Assembly (NCBI RefSeq): GCF_000160135.1
Contig: NZ_GG729936.1
Coordinates: 119,397 to 183,396 of the forward strand
Length of the DNA stretch: 64,000 bases
Source: Oribacterium sp. oral taxon 078 str. F0262
Lineage (GTDB): Bacteria; Bacillota; Clostridia; Lachnospirales; Lachnospiraceae
Reading direction: 5' to 3'
A model generated the notes under the pieces. That model had not been told where the DNA came from. It made no database searches and saw only the letters and a program-made list of their open reading frames with translations. Shown one piece after another: positions 51,264-61,132 of this stretch (position 1 is the first letter of the stretch; every line of letters begins with the position of its first letter). The position numbers and the translations under genes are program-made.

Positions 51264-54200
51264 TTAAAGTTCGAAGTATTCCTTCGCGGAACGGAAGAGC
51301 GCCATGTCATAGTTTCCGGCTGCATTCTTGAAATTCCCCGGCTGCCAGCGCTCCACATGCCCCATCTTCCCGAAGATTCTCCCGTCCGGGGAACAGATTC
51401 CCTCGACCGCATAGTCGGAGCCGTTCGGATTGTCAAAGAGCGCCATGCTGGCTCTCCCCTCAAAATCCGCATACTGCGTCGCGATCTGTCCGTTTTCCGA
51501 GAGCTTCCGGAGAAGCTCCTCTTCGCAGAGAAATCTCCCCTCTCCGTGGGAGACCGCGACCTCATAGACGGAGCCGACTTCCGCATTCATGAGCCAGGGG
51601 CTCAGATTGGAGCACAGCCTGGTTCTCACGATCTTTGACTGATGCCTTCCGATCGTATTAAAGCTCAGCGTCGGACTGTGGACATCGCTGTCCCGGATCT
51701 CCCCATAGGGGAGAAGGCCCAGCTTGATCAAGGCCTGAAAGCCATTGCAGATACCGAGAATCAGACCGTCCCGCTTCTCCAGAAGCTCCGCCGTGCTCTC
51801 TCTCATCCGTTCATTTCGGAAGAAGGAGGTAATGAGCTTCGCGGAGCCCTCCGGCTCATCTCCTCCCGAAAATCCCCCGGGGAGAAAGAGGATCTGAGCT
51901 TCCCGGAGTCTCTCCGATGCCTCCCAGAGAGACTCCGCGATCGCGTCCCCCGTGAGATTTCGAATCACCAGAATCTCCGGATCCAGCCCGGCCGTAAGAC
52001 AGGCTCTCTCGGAGTCGTACTCGCAGTTCGTCCCCGGGAAGACCGGAATCAGAACCTTTGGCCTGGATACCGGGACGGCGGGAGCTCCCCAGAGCTCCTC
52101 CCGATGATCCGGGAGCCTGGGATCTTTCTTCTCTCTCTCCCCTAGGTCTGTCTTTTCCCCCGGAACAGTTCGAAGCGGAAAGATCTCCTCCAGTCTTCCC
52201 TCATAGAGAGAGAGGAGCTCGTCCGCACTGACACTTTCCGATTGATAGCGATACTCTCTCTCCGGAAGCACCGTGCCAAGATCTGCGAGAATGACTCCCT
52301 CCAGGGCCTGCGCCTCCTGGTAGAGAAGCGAAAGATCCGCCTCCTCTCTGAGCTCCAGGAGGAAAGAGGCGTATTGATAGCCGAAGAGATCCTCCAGGGA
52401 GAGGCTCTCCGCAAAGCGAAAGCCGAAGCCATTTCCCATGCACTGCTTCATGACCGCCTCGGAGATCCCGCCGAAGCCGGGAGTATAGAGGGAGGCAAGG
52501 CGGCCCTCCCGCCTCCAGCTTTGGAGGAGGGAGAAGATCCGGAGGAGACTCTTGGTCTCCGGAAGCTCCTCCCTGTATTCCGGGCGGAGCCAGAGGACCC
52601 TGTGACCCGCCTCCTTGTACTCCGGGCTCAGAATCTCTCCCGCCTCTCCCGTCGTCACGGCAAAGGAGATCAATGTGGGAGGCACATCCAGCTTCTCAAA
52701 GCTTCCTGACATCGAATCCTTCCCGCCGATCGCCGCGACACCGAGATCGAGCTGTGCGGAGAAGGCCCCGAGCAAGGCCCCGAGCGGCGCTCCCCAGCGG
52801 CTTTTCACCTCTCCCGGCTTTCCGAAATACTCCTGGAGACTGAGATAGATCTCGGAAAATTCCGCCCCTGCGGCGATCAGCTTCGAGACGGATTCCACGA
52901 CCGAGAGGTATCCTCCCCGGTAGGGATTTTTCTCCGTGACATAGGGATTCCCGCCAAAGGCCATGAGGGAGACCGTATCGCTTCGTCCCCTTCGGACGGG
53001 GATCCTCGCCGCCATCGCCTGGATCGGCGTCCTCTGATATTTTCCCCCGAAGGGAAGCAGGATGGTCCCTCCTCCGATCGTCGAGTCAAACTCCTCGGAA
53101 AGTCCCTGGTGAGAGCAGCTGTTCAGATCCTCTGAAAGGGAGAGGAGACGCTCCCGGAAGCTCCCCTCCACCCTTCGGGAGATGCTCTCTCCCCGCCCGC
53201 TCTCAATGGAGATCCTTTTTTTCGCCCCATTACTGCTTAGGAAGTCGCGGGACAGGTCGAGAATGCAGTTCCCTCTCCAGTACATTCTGAGCCGCCTCTT
53301 TTCCGTGACGCGGGCCACTCTCGCGGCCTCGAGATTCTCCTTTTCCGCGAGCGAAAGGATTTCCGCCTCATCCTCCGGGGCGATCACGACGGCCATTCGC
53401 TCCTGGGATTCGGAGATCGCAAGCTCTGTCCCGTCCAGTCCCTCGTATTTCCTGGGGACCCGGTCGAGGTCGATGTCCAGCCCGTCCGCAAGCTCTCCCA
53501 CCGCGACGGAAATCCCTCCGGCACCGAAGTCGTTGCAGCGCTTGATGAGACGGCTCGCCGCGGGATTTCGGAAGAAGCGCTGCAGCTTCCTTTCCTCCGG
53601 TGCATTTCCCTTCTGCACCTCCGCGCCGCAGTCCGAAAGGGAATTCGAGCTATGGGCCTTCGAGGAGCCGGTCGCTCCCCCTATGCCGTCTCTCCCGGTC
53701 CTCCCGCCGAGAAGAAGGACGAGATCCCCGGGCAGAGGGCGCTCTCTCCTCACATTCTTCACCGGCACCGCAGCGAGCACCGCCCCGATCTCCATCCGCT
53801 TCGCCGCATAGCCCGGATGGTAGAGCTCCTCGACGATCCCCGTCGCGATGCCGACCTGATTTCCGTAAGAGGAGAAGCCGCGGGCCGCAGCGGTGACGAT
53901 CTTTCGCTGCGGAAGCTTCCCGGGGAGACTGTCCTGCACGGGACAAACGGGGTCCGCGGCCCCGCTGAGCCGCATCGCCTGATAGACATAGCCTCTTCCC
54001 GAGAGCGGATCCCGGATCGCGCCCCCGATACAGGTTGCGGCTCCTCCGAAGGGCTCGATCTCCGTCGGATGATTATGCGTCTCATTTTTGAAAAGGAGAT
54101 AGTAGTCCTCCTCCCCCTCTTCCGTCTTAATCTTCGTCCGGACCGTGCAGGCATTGATCTCCTCGGACTCCGAAAGCCCCTCCAGCTTCCCCTCCTTTCG

Positions 54201-55022
54201 GAGCAGCCTCGCTGCGATCGTCGCAAGGTCCATAAGGCTTGCGGGAGCCTCCCTCTTGAGCTCCTCTCTCGCATGGAGGTAACGCTCCCAGGCCCTCTTA
54301 AGCTGCGGATCCCCGAGCTCCGCGCCCTCTATCATCGTGAGGAAGGTCGTGTGGCGGCAGTGATCCGACCAGTAGGTATCGATCATCCGAAGCTCCGTAA
54401 GGCTTGGATCCCTTCCCTCAGTGCGGAAATATTCTCTGCAAAAGCGAAGATCCTCGAGATCCATCGCGAGGGAGAGCTCCTGCCGAAGCTCCCGGAGTCT
54501 CTCTTCTCCCGCCTCCGAAAAACCGCTGAGCACTCTCACATCCTCCGGCGGACTGAGCCTCCGCCTAAGCGTCTCAGGGAGCTCCTCCGAGGCCTCCCTC
54601 GCCTCAATGGGGTTGATGAGGCAGCGCCGGATGCACGAAAGCTCCTCCTCCGTGAGCTCCCCGTCCAGAAGATAGACCTTCGCGCTCCGGACTCTCGGTC
54701 TCTCTCCCCCGAGGAGGATCTGAAGGCACTGCTCCGCGGAATCCGCCCTCTGATCATATTGGCCCGGAAGATATTCCACAAAAATCCGCTCCGTCCCCCA
54801 GTCCGGAAGCTCCTGACAGCTCTCATCGAGCGGAGGCTCCGAGAGAAGCAGTCTCACCGCCCTCTGAAAGTCTTCCTCATCCAGCCCCTCTACATCGTAG
54901 CGCTGAAGAAGTCGAAGTCCCTTCAGGTTTTCAAGAGGAAGACTGCTCTTCATGTCGTGATATACGGCCTCCGCCTCGCTTCGAAGTCCCGGCCTCTTCT
55001 CTACATAGATTCTATATACCAT
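51264..55022 (-). CDS. purL: Phosphoribosylformylglycinamidine synthase, single-chain PurL-PurQ
   Basis: 1252 aa. Converts FGAR and glutamine to FGAM. The synthetase part has the AIR-synthase-like domains (WSDHCRHTTF near residue 217, FKNETHNHPTEIEPFGGAATCIGG near 312). The C-terminal glutaminase carries Cys in GICNGFQAL and the His/Glu pair around HGEG, with FPGTNCEYD opening it. Single-chain PurL of this size is common in Lachnospiraceae and gammaproteobacteria. It is the last gene of the operon; its ATG overlaps purD by 11 bp. Confidence 0.95.
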   Translation of the reverse strand: MVYRIYVEKRPGLRSEAEAVYHDMKSSLPLENLKGLRLLQRYDVEGLDEEDFQRAVRLLLSEPPLDESCQELPDWGTERIFVEYLPGQYDQRADSAEQCLQILLGGERPRVRSAKVYLLDGELTEEELSCIRRCLINPIEAREASEELPETLRRRLSPPEDVRVLSGFSEAGEERLRELRQELSLAMDLEDLRFCREYFRTEGRDPSLTELRMIDTYWSDHCRHTTFLTMIEGAELGDPQLKRAWERYLHAREELKREAPASLMDLATIAARLLRKEGKLEGLSESEEINACTVRTKIKTEEGEEDYYLLFKNETHNHPTEIEPFGGAATCIGGAIRDPLSGRGYVYQAMRLSGAADPVCPVQDSLPGKLPQRKIVTAAARGFSSYGNQVGIATGIVEELYHPGYAAKRMEIGAVLAAVPVKNVRRERPLPGDLVLLLGGRTGRDGIGGATGSSKAHSSNSLSDCGAEVQKGNAPEERKLQRFFRNPAASRLIKRCNDFGAGGISVAVGELADGLDIDLDRVPRKYEGLDGTELAISESQERMAVVIAPEDEAEILSLAEKENLEAARVARVTEKRRLRMYWRGNCILDLSRDFLSSNGAKKRISIESGRGESISRRVEGSFRERLLSLSEDLNSCSHQGLSEEFDSTIGGGTILLPFGGKYQRTPIQAMAARIPVRRGRSDTVSLMAFGGNPYVTEKNPYRGGYLSVVESVSKLIAAGAEFSEIYLSLQEYFGKPGEVKSRWGAPLGALLGAFSAQLDLGVAAIGGKDSMSGSFEKLDVPPTLISFAVTTGEAGEILSPEYKEAGHRVLWLRPEYREELPETKSLLRIFSLLQSWRREGRLASLYTPGFGGISEAVMKQCMGNGFGFRFAESLSLEDLFGYQYASFLLELREEADLSLLYQEAQALEGVILADLGTVLPEREYRYQSESVSADELLSLYEGRLEEIFPLRTVPGEKTDLGEREKKDPRLPDHREELWGAPAVPVSRPKVLIPVFPGTNCEYDSERACLTAGLDPEILVIRNLTGDAIAESLWEASERLREAQILFLPGGFSGGDEPEGSAKLITSFFRNERMRESTAELLEKRDGLILGICNGFQALIKLGLLPYGEIRDSDVHSPTLSFNTIGRHQSKIVRTRLCSNLSPWLMNAEVGSVYEVAVSHGEGRFLCEEELLRKLSENGQIATQYADFEGRASMALFDNPNGSDYAVEGICSPDGRIFGKMGHVERWQPGNFKNAAGNYDMALFRSAKEYFEL

Positions 55023-56289
55023 CTTCCCCTCCCATCAGGCGGAGCGCTCTCGCTCCGATGTCCCGCCGATAACGCATATTCTTGAAGTAAACCTTCTCCA
55101 CATCCCGGTAAGCGCTCTCTATCGCCTCGGGAAGGCTCTCCCCCGTCCCGACGACGCCGAGCACCCTTCCTCCGCTGCTGAAAAGCCTTCCCTCCTTCCT
55201 CTCAACCCCCGCCATATAGACCTCCCGGCAGAGCTTCGTCCCCGTGATTTCATACCCGCTCTCAAAGGCCCCCGGATATCCATCGGACGCGAGGATCACA
55301 CAGCAGCTATGGCCCGCCTTCCAGCGAACCAGCTCCTCCGAAAGTCCTCCTCTTGTGCAGGACAGCAGGATCGGAAGGAGATCGGAGCGGAGGAGCGGAA
55401 GCACGGCCTGAGCCTCCGGATCTCCGAAGCGGCAGTTGTACTCGATCACCTTCGGCCCCTTCCTGCTCAGCATAAGCCCGAAATAGAGACAGCCGCGGAA
55501 GATCCTGCCCTCCTCCTTCATCCCGCGTATCGTCGGGAGCAGGATCCTCTCCATGCATTCTCCCGCGATCTCCTCCGTATAGCAGGGATTCGGTGCGATC
55601 ACGCCCATGCCCCCGGTGTTCGGTCCCAGATCCCCGTCCAGTGCCCTCTTATGATCCATGGAGGAGAGCATGGGAACGATCCTCTCCCCGTCTGTGAAGC
55701 TGAGAACGGAGACCTCCGGCCCCTCCAGGTACTCCTCCACCACGACGCGGTCCCCGGAATGTCCGAATTTCTTCTCTCCCATGATGCTCCAAAGCCCGAT
55801 CCTCGCCTCCTCCCTGCTCTTTGCGATTATGACGCCCTTTCCCAGCGCGAGGCCGTCCGCCTTGATGACGATCGGAAGCTCACAGTCTTCGATGTATTTT
55901 TCCGCCTCCGAAAGTTCAGAGAAGACCCGGTAGTCTGCGCTCGGAATTCCGTGCCTTTTCATAAATTCCTTTGCAAAGACCTTGGAGCCCTCCAAAAGAG
56001 CGGCCGAGCGGGACGGTCCGAAGGCGGGAATTCCAGCCTCCATCAAGCGGTCCACCAGCCCCAAAACCAGCGGCTCATCCGGAGAGACGACCACATAGTC
56101 GAGCTCCTTCTCCCTGGAAAATTTCACGATTCCATCGAGGTCCGAGGCCTTCAGCCCGGGCACGGTCTCCGCCTCACTCATCCCCCCGTTCCCCGGAATC
56201 GCATAGAGCTTTTCGCAGTCCGGGCTCCTCCAAAGTGCCCTCAGAATCGCATGCTCTCTCCCACCGGATCCGATGACTCCTATCTTCAT
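55012..56289 (-). CDS. purD: Phosphoribosylamine-glycine ligase
   Basis: 425 aa. ATP-grasp enzyme making GAR. Motifs: GSGGREHAI at the N terminus, KADGLALGKGVIIA near 145, GPEVSVLSFTDG near 185, NTGGMGV near 220 and EYNCRFGDPEAQ near 280, all intact. The frame is open to 56361, but ATG 56289 has GAGGAGAGGG and overlaps the purN stop by 4 bp. The stop overlaps purL by 11 bp. Confidence 0.95.
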   Translation of the reverse strand: MKIGVIGSGGREHAILRALWRSPDCEKLYAIPGNGGMSEAETVPGLKASDLDGIVKFSREKELDYVVVSPDEPLVLGLVDRLMEAGIPAFGPSRSAALLEGSKVFAKEFMKRHGIPSADYRVFSELSEAEKYIEDCELPIVIKADGLALGKGVIIAKSREEARIGLWSIMGEKKFGHSGDRVVVEEYLEGPEVSVLSFTDGERIVPMLSSMDHKRALDGDLGPNTGGMGVIAPNPCYTEEIAGECMERILLPTIRGMKEEGRIFRGCLYFGLMLSRKGPKVIEYNCRFGDPEAQAVLPLLRSDLLPILLSCTRGGLSEELVRWKAGHSCCVILASDGYPGAFESGYEITGTKLCREVYMAGVERKEGRLFSSGGRVLGVVGTGESLPEAIESAYRDVEKVYFKNMRYRRDIGARALRLMGGEDGI

Positions 56290-56891
56290 TCCCTCTCCTC
56301 GCTTTCCCTCTCCGAAATCTCCCGGCTCATAAGCTGTACCGCGATCGGAAGCAGCTTCCATTCCGCTTCCTCCATGACGCGGCGCTGCAGGCTCTTCGGA
56401 CTGTCCCCCTCCAGGACCTCTACAGCCCTCTGAAAAAGAATGCGGCCTCCGTCCGGGATCTCGTTTACAAGATGAACCGTCGCCCCCGTCAGCTTCACCC
56501 CTCTCTTAAGCGCCGCCTCATGGACCCTGAGCCCATAGAAGCCCCTTCCGCAAAAGCTCGGAATCAGGGAGGGATGGACATTGATGATCCGATCCCGGAA
56601 GCAGGAGAGGAAGCGTTCCGAGAGAATCGTAAGAAAACCGGCCAGCACGATGAGTGAGATCCCCGCTCCCTTCAAGCTGCGGATCATCTCCTCCTCATCC
56701 CTCACGATCGTGAGAGCGGGAATCCCCGCCGCTCTCGCCCGCTCCAGGGCGGGAATCCCCGGCCGGGAGGCGATGACCAGGCAAAGCTCCCCGTCCGGAA
56801 TCTCCCCACTCCGGGAGGCGTCGATCAGGGCCTGCAAATTCGTCCCCCCTCCGGAGACCAGCACGGCGATCCGTGTCCTTCCTCTTTTCAT
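56286..56891 (-). CDS. purN: Phosphoribosylglycinamide formyltransferase
   Basis: 201 aa. Adds the formyl group to GAR using 10-formyl-THF. VLVSGGGTNLQALIDA near residue 10, LAGFLTILSERFL near 82, INVHPSLIPSF with the catalytic-type Asn-His near 98-100, and TVHLVNE near 131 are intact. ATG 56891 has GGAGGAGGGGAG upstream. 283 bp separate it from the AICARFT gene. Confidence 0.95.
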   Translation of the reverse strand: MKRGRTRIAVLVSGGGTNLQALIDASRSGEIPDGELCLVIASRPGIPALERARAAGIPALTIVRDEEEMIRSLKGAGISLIVLAGFLTILSERFLSCFRDRIINVHPSLIPSFCGRGFYGLRVHEAALKRGVKLTGATVHLVNEIPDGGRILFQRAVEVLEGDSPKSLQRRVMEEAEWKLLPIAVQLMSREISERESEERE

Positions 56892-57174
56892 GCTTCTCCC
56901 CTCCTCCAGGGCTTCCCTCTCCCTAAAAGCCAGACTCCACAGGATCCTCCCTCTCAGAGCCGTAATGACCTCCGCCTCTTCCCTGTCCTTTCGCAGCTTC
57001 CTTCTATGCGGCGCTTCGCCCTTTCGAAGCCCGGGACCGGCTCCGCCCGGGGGACAGCAGCCGACTTCCCTTCAGGGCAGTTCTCTTAAGGAAGCTCTCC
57101 CTCCAAACGGCAGTCCTCCTCTCTCCCGGCTTCCCCGACAAAAGCGCAGAGAAGCGGAAAAATCTCAGTGAATC
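56892..57174. other. Intra-operon spacer with hairpin block
   Basis: No gene. The part near 57024-57050 has CCCGGG-accggctccg-CCCGGG, and about 57035-57100 resembles the 7965-8030 block in the same plus orientation. The long spacer is unusual within a tight operon. Confidence 0.6.
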
Positions 57175-58371
57175 TCAGTGATGGAAGAGTCTTCTCCCCG
57201 TAAAGATCAAAACCATGCCGTGTCTGTCCGCTTCTTCGATGACATTCTCATCCCGGACAGAGCCGCCGGGCTCCGCGATATAGGAGACGCCGGACTTTGC
57301 GGCCCGTTTCACATTGTCCCCGAAGGGAAAGAAGGCGTCAGAGGCCAGAGAGACCCCGCGAAGGGAGCGGAGGCGGTCCCGCTTTTCCTCCTCTGTGAAG
57401 GGCTCCGGGCGGAAAGAAAAGTGCTTCTGCCACTCCCCCTCCGCGAGAAGCTCCCGGGAGTCCCGGGAGAGATAGGCGTCGACGCAGTTGTCCCGCTCGG
57501 CTCTCCGTATCCCGGGGAGGAAGGGGAGATCCAGGACCCTCTCGGACTGCCTGAGAAACCAAAGCTCCGCCTTCTCCCCGGCAAGTCTCGTGCAGTGGAT
57601 CCTGGACTGCTGTCCCGCCCCCACCCCGATCGTCTGCCCGTCCAGAGCATAGCAGACAGAATTCGACTGCGTATATTTTGCGGCGATGAGCGCAGTCGTG
57701 AGATCCAGTACGGCCTCTTCGGGGAGCGCCTTCTCCCGGGAAACGATTTTAGAGAGACCTTCTCTCGTCAGAGCGGCAGAGTCCCTGAGCTGCTCAAAGC
57801 CTATGCCAAAGACCTGCCTTCTCTCCAGAGCGTCGGGGATATAAGAGGTATCCATCCTAAGGATATTATAGCTTCCCCCCTTCTTTTTCCTGAGGAGAGC
57901 GAGTGCCTCCTCCGTAAAATCCGGCGCGATGACCCCGTCCGAGACCTCCCTTTGCAAAAGGCGCGCCGTCGTGAGATCGCAGCAGTCGGAGAGCGCCGCG
58001 AAATCGCCGTAGCTGGATACTCTGTCGCAGCCCCGCGCTCTCGCATAGGCAGAGGCCTGAAGGCTCTCATCGAGCCCTTCGATATCCTCCGAGAAGACAG
58101 CCCTCTTCAGCTTCTCGGGGAGGACCCTCCCGACCGCCGCTCCCGCGGGACTCACATGCTTAAAGGACGCCGCAGCGGGAAGACCCGACGAAGCCCTAAG
58201 CTCACGCACAAGCTGCCAGGCGTTAAGCGCATCCAAAAAATTGATATAGCCCGGCCGCCCGTTCAAAATCTCAAAGGGAAAGTCCCGCGCTCCTCCATCC
58301 CCCTCCGGCATGAAAAGTCTCGCGGGCCTCTGCGTCGGATTACAGCCGTATTTCAATTCGTATTCCTTCAT
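57175..58371 (-). CDS. purH: AICAR transformylase without cyclohydrolase domain
   Basis: 398 aa. Formyl transfer to AICAR. The PurH C-terminal (AICARFT) domain is complete: KYGCNPTQRPARL at the start, SFKHVSPAGAAVG with Lys-His near 69-70, and GVGAGQQSRIHCTRLA near 245. The N-terminal IMP-cyclohydrolase domain of bifunctional PurH (about 200 residues) is absent; its job goes to the neighbouring purO-like gene. ATG 58371 begins with MKEYELKYG, as in Clostridia homologues. Confidence 0.92.
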   Translation of the reverse strand: MKEYELKYGCNPTQRPARLFMPEGDGGARDFPFEILNGRPGYINFLDALNAWQLVRELRASSGLPAAASFKHVSPAGAAVGRVLPEKLKRAVFSEDIEGLDESLQASAYARARGCDRVSSYGDFAALSDCCDLTTARLLQREVSDGVIAPDFTEEALALLRKKKGGSYNILRMDTSYIPDALERRQVFGIGFEQLRDSAALTREGLSKIVSREKALPEEAVLDLTTALIAAKYTQSNSVCYALDGQTIGVGAGQQSRIHCTRLAGEKAELWFLRQSERVLDLPFLPGIRRAERDNCVDAYLSRDSRELLAEGEWQKHFSFRPEPFTEEEKRDRLRSLRGVSLASDAFFPFGDNVKRAAKSGVSYIAEPGGSVRDENVIEEADRHGMVLIFTGRRLFHH

Positions 58372-58481
58372 CTTCTCTCTTCCTCATCCCATCGGGGATG
58401 CCTCATCCCTTCTCTCCCAAAGAGCCGCTGAATGAAAGCGGCGCTCTCAAAACCGCCGTCTCTCCCTATCTCAGTGCAGAG

Positions 58482-59204
58482 CTAAGTACACAGAAAGCGA
58501 TTGATCAGCGCATTCTCCTTCTCCCCGCTCTCCCGGTCGATCCGCCTGACATAGAGGGAGATTCGATTCTCCGGATCGAGGCTTCGCCAGATCAGTCCAG
58601 CGAGCTCCTCCGCCGTCCTCTCCCGGATCAGGACCGGCCTCGGCTCCCCCTGAAAGCTCGGAAGAGGGCCGCCCCTCCCCTGATAGGTATGGATGAGATG
58701 CCCAAGCCCCGGCTCAAAGGCGTAGTGATAGAAATATCTCGCACAGTTCCCGCTTCCCGGGCTCTCCGCCTTCAGGATGGAGAGCGTGTAATTTCTCCCG
58801 AGAAGGTCCATAATGCCGGAGATCCGCGGCGTATCATTTGGCCTGTCCGGCTCGAAGCTCCTCGTAAAAAGCGCCTCCTCAAAGCTCTTTCCCGCCTCCA
58901 GAAAGTCATGAATCGTATCGCTCTGGTCGCCGTTTGCGACGATGAGTCTCCCGGACACGCTTCGAAGCGGCGAATAGAGAACGAGGGAGGGATCCGAAAG
59001 CCTTTCCGGACAGGCCGGATCGATCCTGAGCTCCTCCCCCTCCTCCCGAAAGACCCGGTTTCTCGAGTTCTCCGAGCGCCCCATGATAAAATAGGAGAGG
59101 AAAAGATCCCTTCCGTTCTCTCCCATCCCAAGCAAAATTCCCCTCCCCGGATAGGGGAGCCCAAAGAGCGCCTCTCCGATCCCCTTCCTCTCAAAGTGCT
59201 CCAT
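58482..59204 (-). CDS. purO: IMP cyclohydrolase (PurO-like)
   Basis: 240 aa. Cyclises FAICAR to IMP, the last step. Pfam IMP_cyclohyd-type stretches: PYPGRGILLGMG near residue 16, GRSENSRNRVF near 40, LIVANGDQSDTI near 85, and YQGRGGPLPSF near 175. Found in archaea and in Clostridia with split PurH. The frame is open to 59297, but ATG 59204 follows AAGGAGGGAGGAGG and matches the family start. It sits between AICARFT and purM. Confidence 0.9.
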   Translation of the reverse strand: MEHFERKGIGEALFGLPYPGRGILLGMGENGRDLFLSYFIMGRSENSRNRVFREEGEELRIDPACPERLSDPSLVLYSPLRSVSGRLIVANGDQSDTIHDFLEAGKSFEEALFTRSFEPDRPNDTPRISGIMDLLGRNYTLSILKAESPGSGNCARYFYHYAFEPGLGHLIHTYQGRGGPLPSFQGEPRPVLIRERTAEELAGLIWRSLDPENRISLYVRRIDRESGEKENALINRFLCT

Positions 59205-59302
59205 CCCGCCTCCTCCCTCCTTCTTATACCGAGCAGATAAAGCCCGGCAAAGGACAAAGTCTCCCGAAATATCCGTCTTGAAAACGGCGTCCTGCATAAG
59301 CT

Positions 59303-60346
59303 CTATTCCAAAAGCAATTTTTCCCGGGAACTCACGATTTCTCCCAGCGAATAGGCGGAAAGACCCATACCGAGAAGGAGTGAAAGGGCCTTCTCCTCCT
59401 GCTCCCGGGATACAATAAGCGTCATCCCGACTCCCATATTGAAGGTATTGTACATATCCCTTTCCGGGATCTCTCCGCGCTCCTCGATCAGCCGGAAGAT
59501 CGGGAGCACCCTGACATCCCTTTTCCGGATCCGCGCACCGAGCCCGTCCGGTATGGAGCGGGGAATATTCTCATAGAAGCCGCCTCCCGTGATATGGCTC
59601 AGTCCCTTGAGCTCCACTCTTTCCATGAGGGAGAGAAGCGGTTTGACATAGATCCTGGTCGGAAGAAGCAGGCTCTCCCCGAGGCTCCTTCCCCCCAGAA
59701 GCGCAAGCGGCTCCTCCGCTTCCTCCTTCGAGATCCGATCGAGATCAAAGACCTTCCGGATGAGAGAAAAGCCATTGCTGTGCACACCGCTGCTCGGAAG
59801 AGCGATCAAGCGGTCCCCCTCCCGCACCCCTCTCCCGTCGATGATCCTGCCCTTTTCCACGATCCCGACGGAAAAGCCCGCAAGATCATACTCATCCTCC
59901 GGGTAGAAGCCCGGCATCTCCGCCGTCTCGCCCCCGATCAGCGAGGATCCCGCCTGCACGCAGCCCTCCGATACGCCCTTCACGAGCTCCGCGATCCGCT
60001 CCGGCACATTCTTCCCGCAGGCGATGTAATCCAGGAAAAAAAGCGGTCTTGCGCCGCAGCATATGACATCATTGACACACATCGCGACGCAGTCAATCCC
60101 CACCGTGTCATAGCGCTTAAGCAAAAAGGAGAGCTTCAGCTTCGTCCCCACCCCGTCGGTCCCCGCCACAAGCACCGGCTTTTTTAATCCCTCCGGGAGC
60201 TCAAAGAGCCCGCCGAAGCCGCCGAGTCCGGAGAGCACATTCTCCGTCATCGTGCGCGCTATGTATTGCTTCATCAGCTCCACCGCGCGGTAGCCCGCCG
60301 TGATATCCACACCGGCTCTGCGGTAAGACTCGCTGCAGCTCTTCAT
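59303..60346 (-). CDS. purM: Phosphoribosylformylglycinamidine cyclo-ligase
   Basis: 347 aa. AIR synthase. [16 protein letters not shown] near residue 11, [13 protein letters not shown] near 63, [25 protein letters not shown] near 84, and [11 protein letters not shown] near 138 are all intact. Usual length. ATG 60346 has GGGGGAAAG upstream. purE ends 12 bp before. Confidence 0.96.
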   Translation of the reverse strand: MKSCSESYRRAGVDITAGYRAVELMKQYIARTMTENVLSGLGGFGGLFELPEGLKKPVLVAGTDGVGTKLKLSFLLKRYDTVGIDCVAMCVNDVICCGARPLFFLDYIACGKNVPERIAELVKGVSEGCVQAGSSLIGGETAEMPGFYPEDEYDLAGFSVGIVEKGRIIDGRGVREGDRLIALPSSGVHSNGFSLIRKVFDLDRISKEEAEEPLALLGGRSLGESLLLPTRIYVKPLLSLMERVELKGLSHITGGGFYENIPRSIPDGLGARIRKRDVRVLPIFRLIEERGEIPERDMYNTFNMGVGMTLIVSREQEEKALSLLLGMGLSAYSLGEIVSSREKLLLE

Positions 60347-60358
60347 CTCTCTTTCCCC

Positions 60359-60853
60359 CTATCCCTGGTATCTCCCGGAAAGCTCCCGGTCACGCTCCAG
60401 GACCTTCTCCCTGTTCCGCTCCCGCTCCTCCCGGAGCTTTTTTGCGAGGCTCTCCTCCGTCACCGCGAGTATCTCTATCGCAAGAAGAGCCGCATTCTTT
60501 GCCGCATCGATCCCCACTGCTGCGACGGGAATTCCGGGCGGCATCATGACGGTGGAGAGAAGCGCATCTCTCCCCTCCAGCAGCTTCGCACTGCAGGGAA
60601 GACCTATGACGGGGAGCGTCGTGTTCGCCGCCATCACTCCCGCAAGATGCGCCGCCATCCCCGCAGCACAGATCAAGACGCCGTAGCCCTCCTCTCTCGC
60701 CCGCTTCGCAAAGCGGCAGGCCTCCTCCGGCGTTCTGTGCGCCGAATACACATGAACAGAGAAGGGAATCTCGAAGCTCTGCAAAAGCGTAATCCCCTTC
60801 TCTACGACAGGGAGATCCGAATCGCTCCCCATGATGACTGCAACCCTCTTCAT
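60359..60853 (-). CDS. purE: N5-carboxyaminoimidazole ribonucleotide mutase, class I PurE
   Basis: 164 aa. MGSDSDLPV near residue 8, SAHRTPEEA near 37, and [22 protein letters not shown] near 65 are intact; the catalytic His is in SAHR. ATG 60853 has AAGGAG 5 nt upstream; an in-frame GTG lies two codons earlier. First gene of the purine operon; no purK or purC beside it. Confidence 0.95.
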   Translation of the reverse strand: MKRVAVIMGSDSDLPVVEKGITLLQSFEIPFSVHVYSAHRTPEEACRFAKRAREEGYGVLICAAGMAAHLAGVMAANTTLPVIGLPCSAKLLEGRDALLSTVMMPPGIPVAAVGIDAAKNAALLAIEILAVTEESLAKKLREERERNREKVLERDRELSGRYQG

Positions 60854-61042
60854 CCGCACTCCTTTCCGGACCGAAAGACTGTGATGAGCGTTTCCCCACA
60901 GAAAAAGGGACAGCTTAAGCTGTCCCTTTTTATCACACTGCGGTCCGCCCCAATGACGGGGGCTTCAGAATCCCCCCTCTCTCCCGAAAGTCCCTCTGAA
61001 ATCCCCATCCGAACCTCCCGATCAGGCTGAACCGACGAAACC
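60854..61042 (-). promoter_or_regulatory. Long purine-operon leader with terminator-type hairpin
   Basis: Predicted 5' leader of about 189 nt. It has GC-rich hairpins (GGGGG...CCCCC, GCCCC-cgtcatt-GGGGC) and then the terminator-like element at 60902-60931, about 50 nt before purE. The layout fits transcription attenuation. It does not match the guanine, PRPP/ykkC, ZTP or THF riboswitch motifs as far as can be judged by eye. Confidence 0.6.
60902..60931 (-). terminator. Perfect palindromic terminator in the pur leader
   Basis: 30-bp perfect palindrome: AAAAAGGGACAGC, TTAA centre, GCTGTCCCTTTTT. It ends in T5 in both directions, so it can terminate on either strand. Lies between the pur promoter and purE. 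Confidence 0.9.
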
Positions 61043-61048
61043 TCATTC

Positions 61049-61078
61049 ATTATAGGAGAGGGCGGGGTCCTCCGTCAA
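61049..61078 (-). promoter_or_regulatory. Purine-operon promoter
   Basis: Minus strand TTGACG, 18-bp spacer, TATAAT, between the htpG stop and purE. Confidence 0.8.
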
Positions 61079-61132
61079 GCTTCCCTTTTTCTCAGCGGAG
61101 AGGAAGAGAGCGAAATCCGATGCGGCACCGGA

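Noticed and set aside
60854..61042. Guanine, PRPP/ykkC, ZTP or THF riboswitch before purE
   Set aside because: The conserved core sequences of these classes were looked for and not found; only a terminator-type hairpin is certain.
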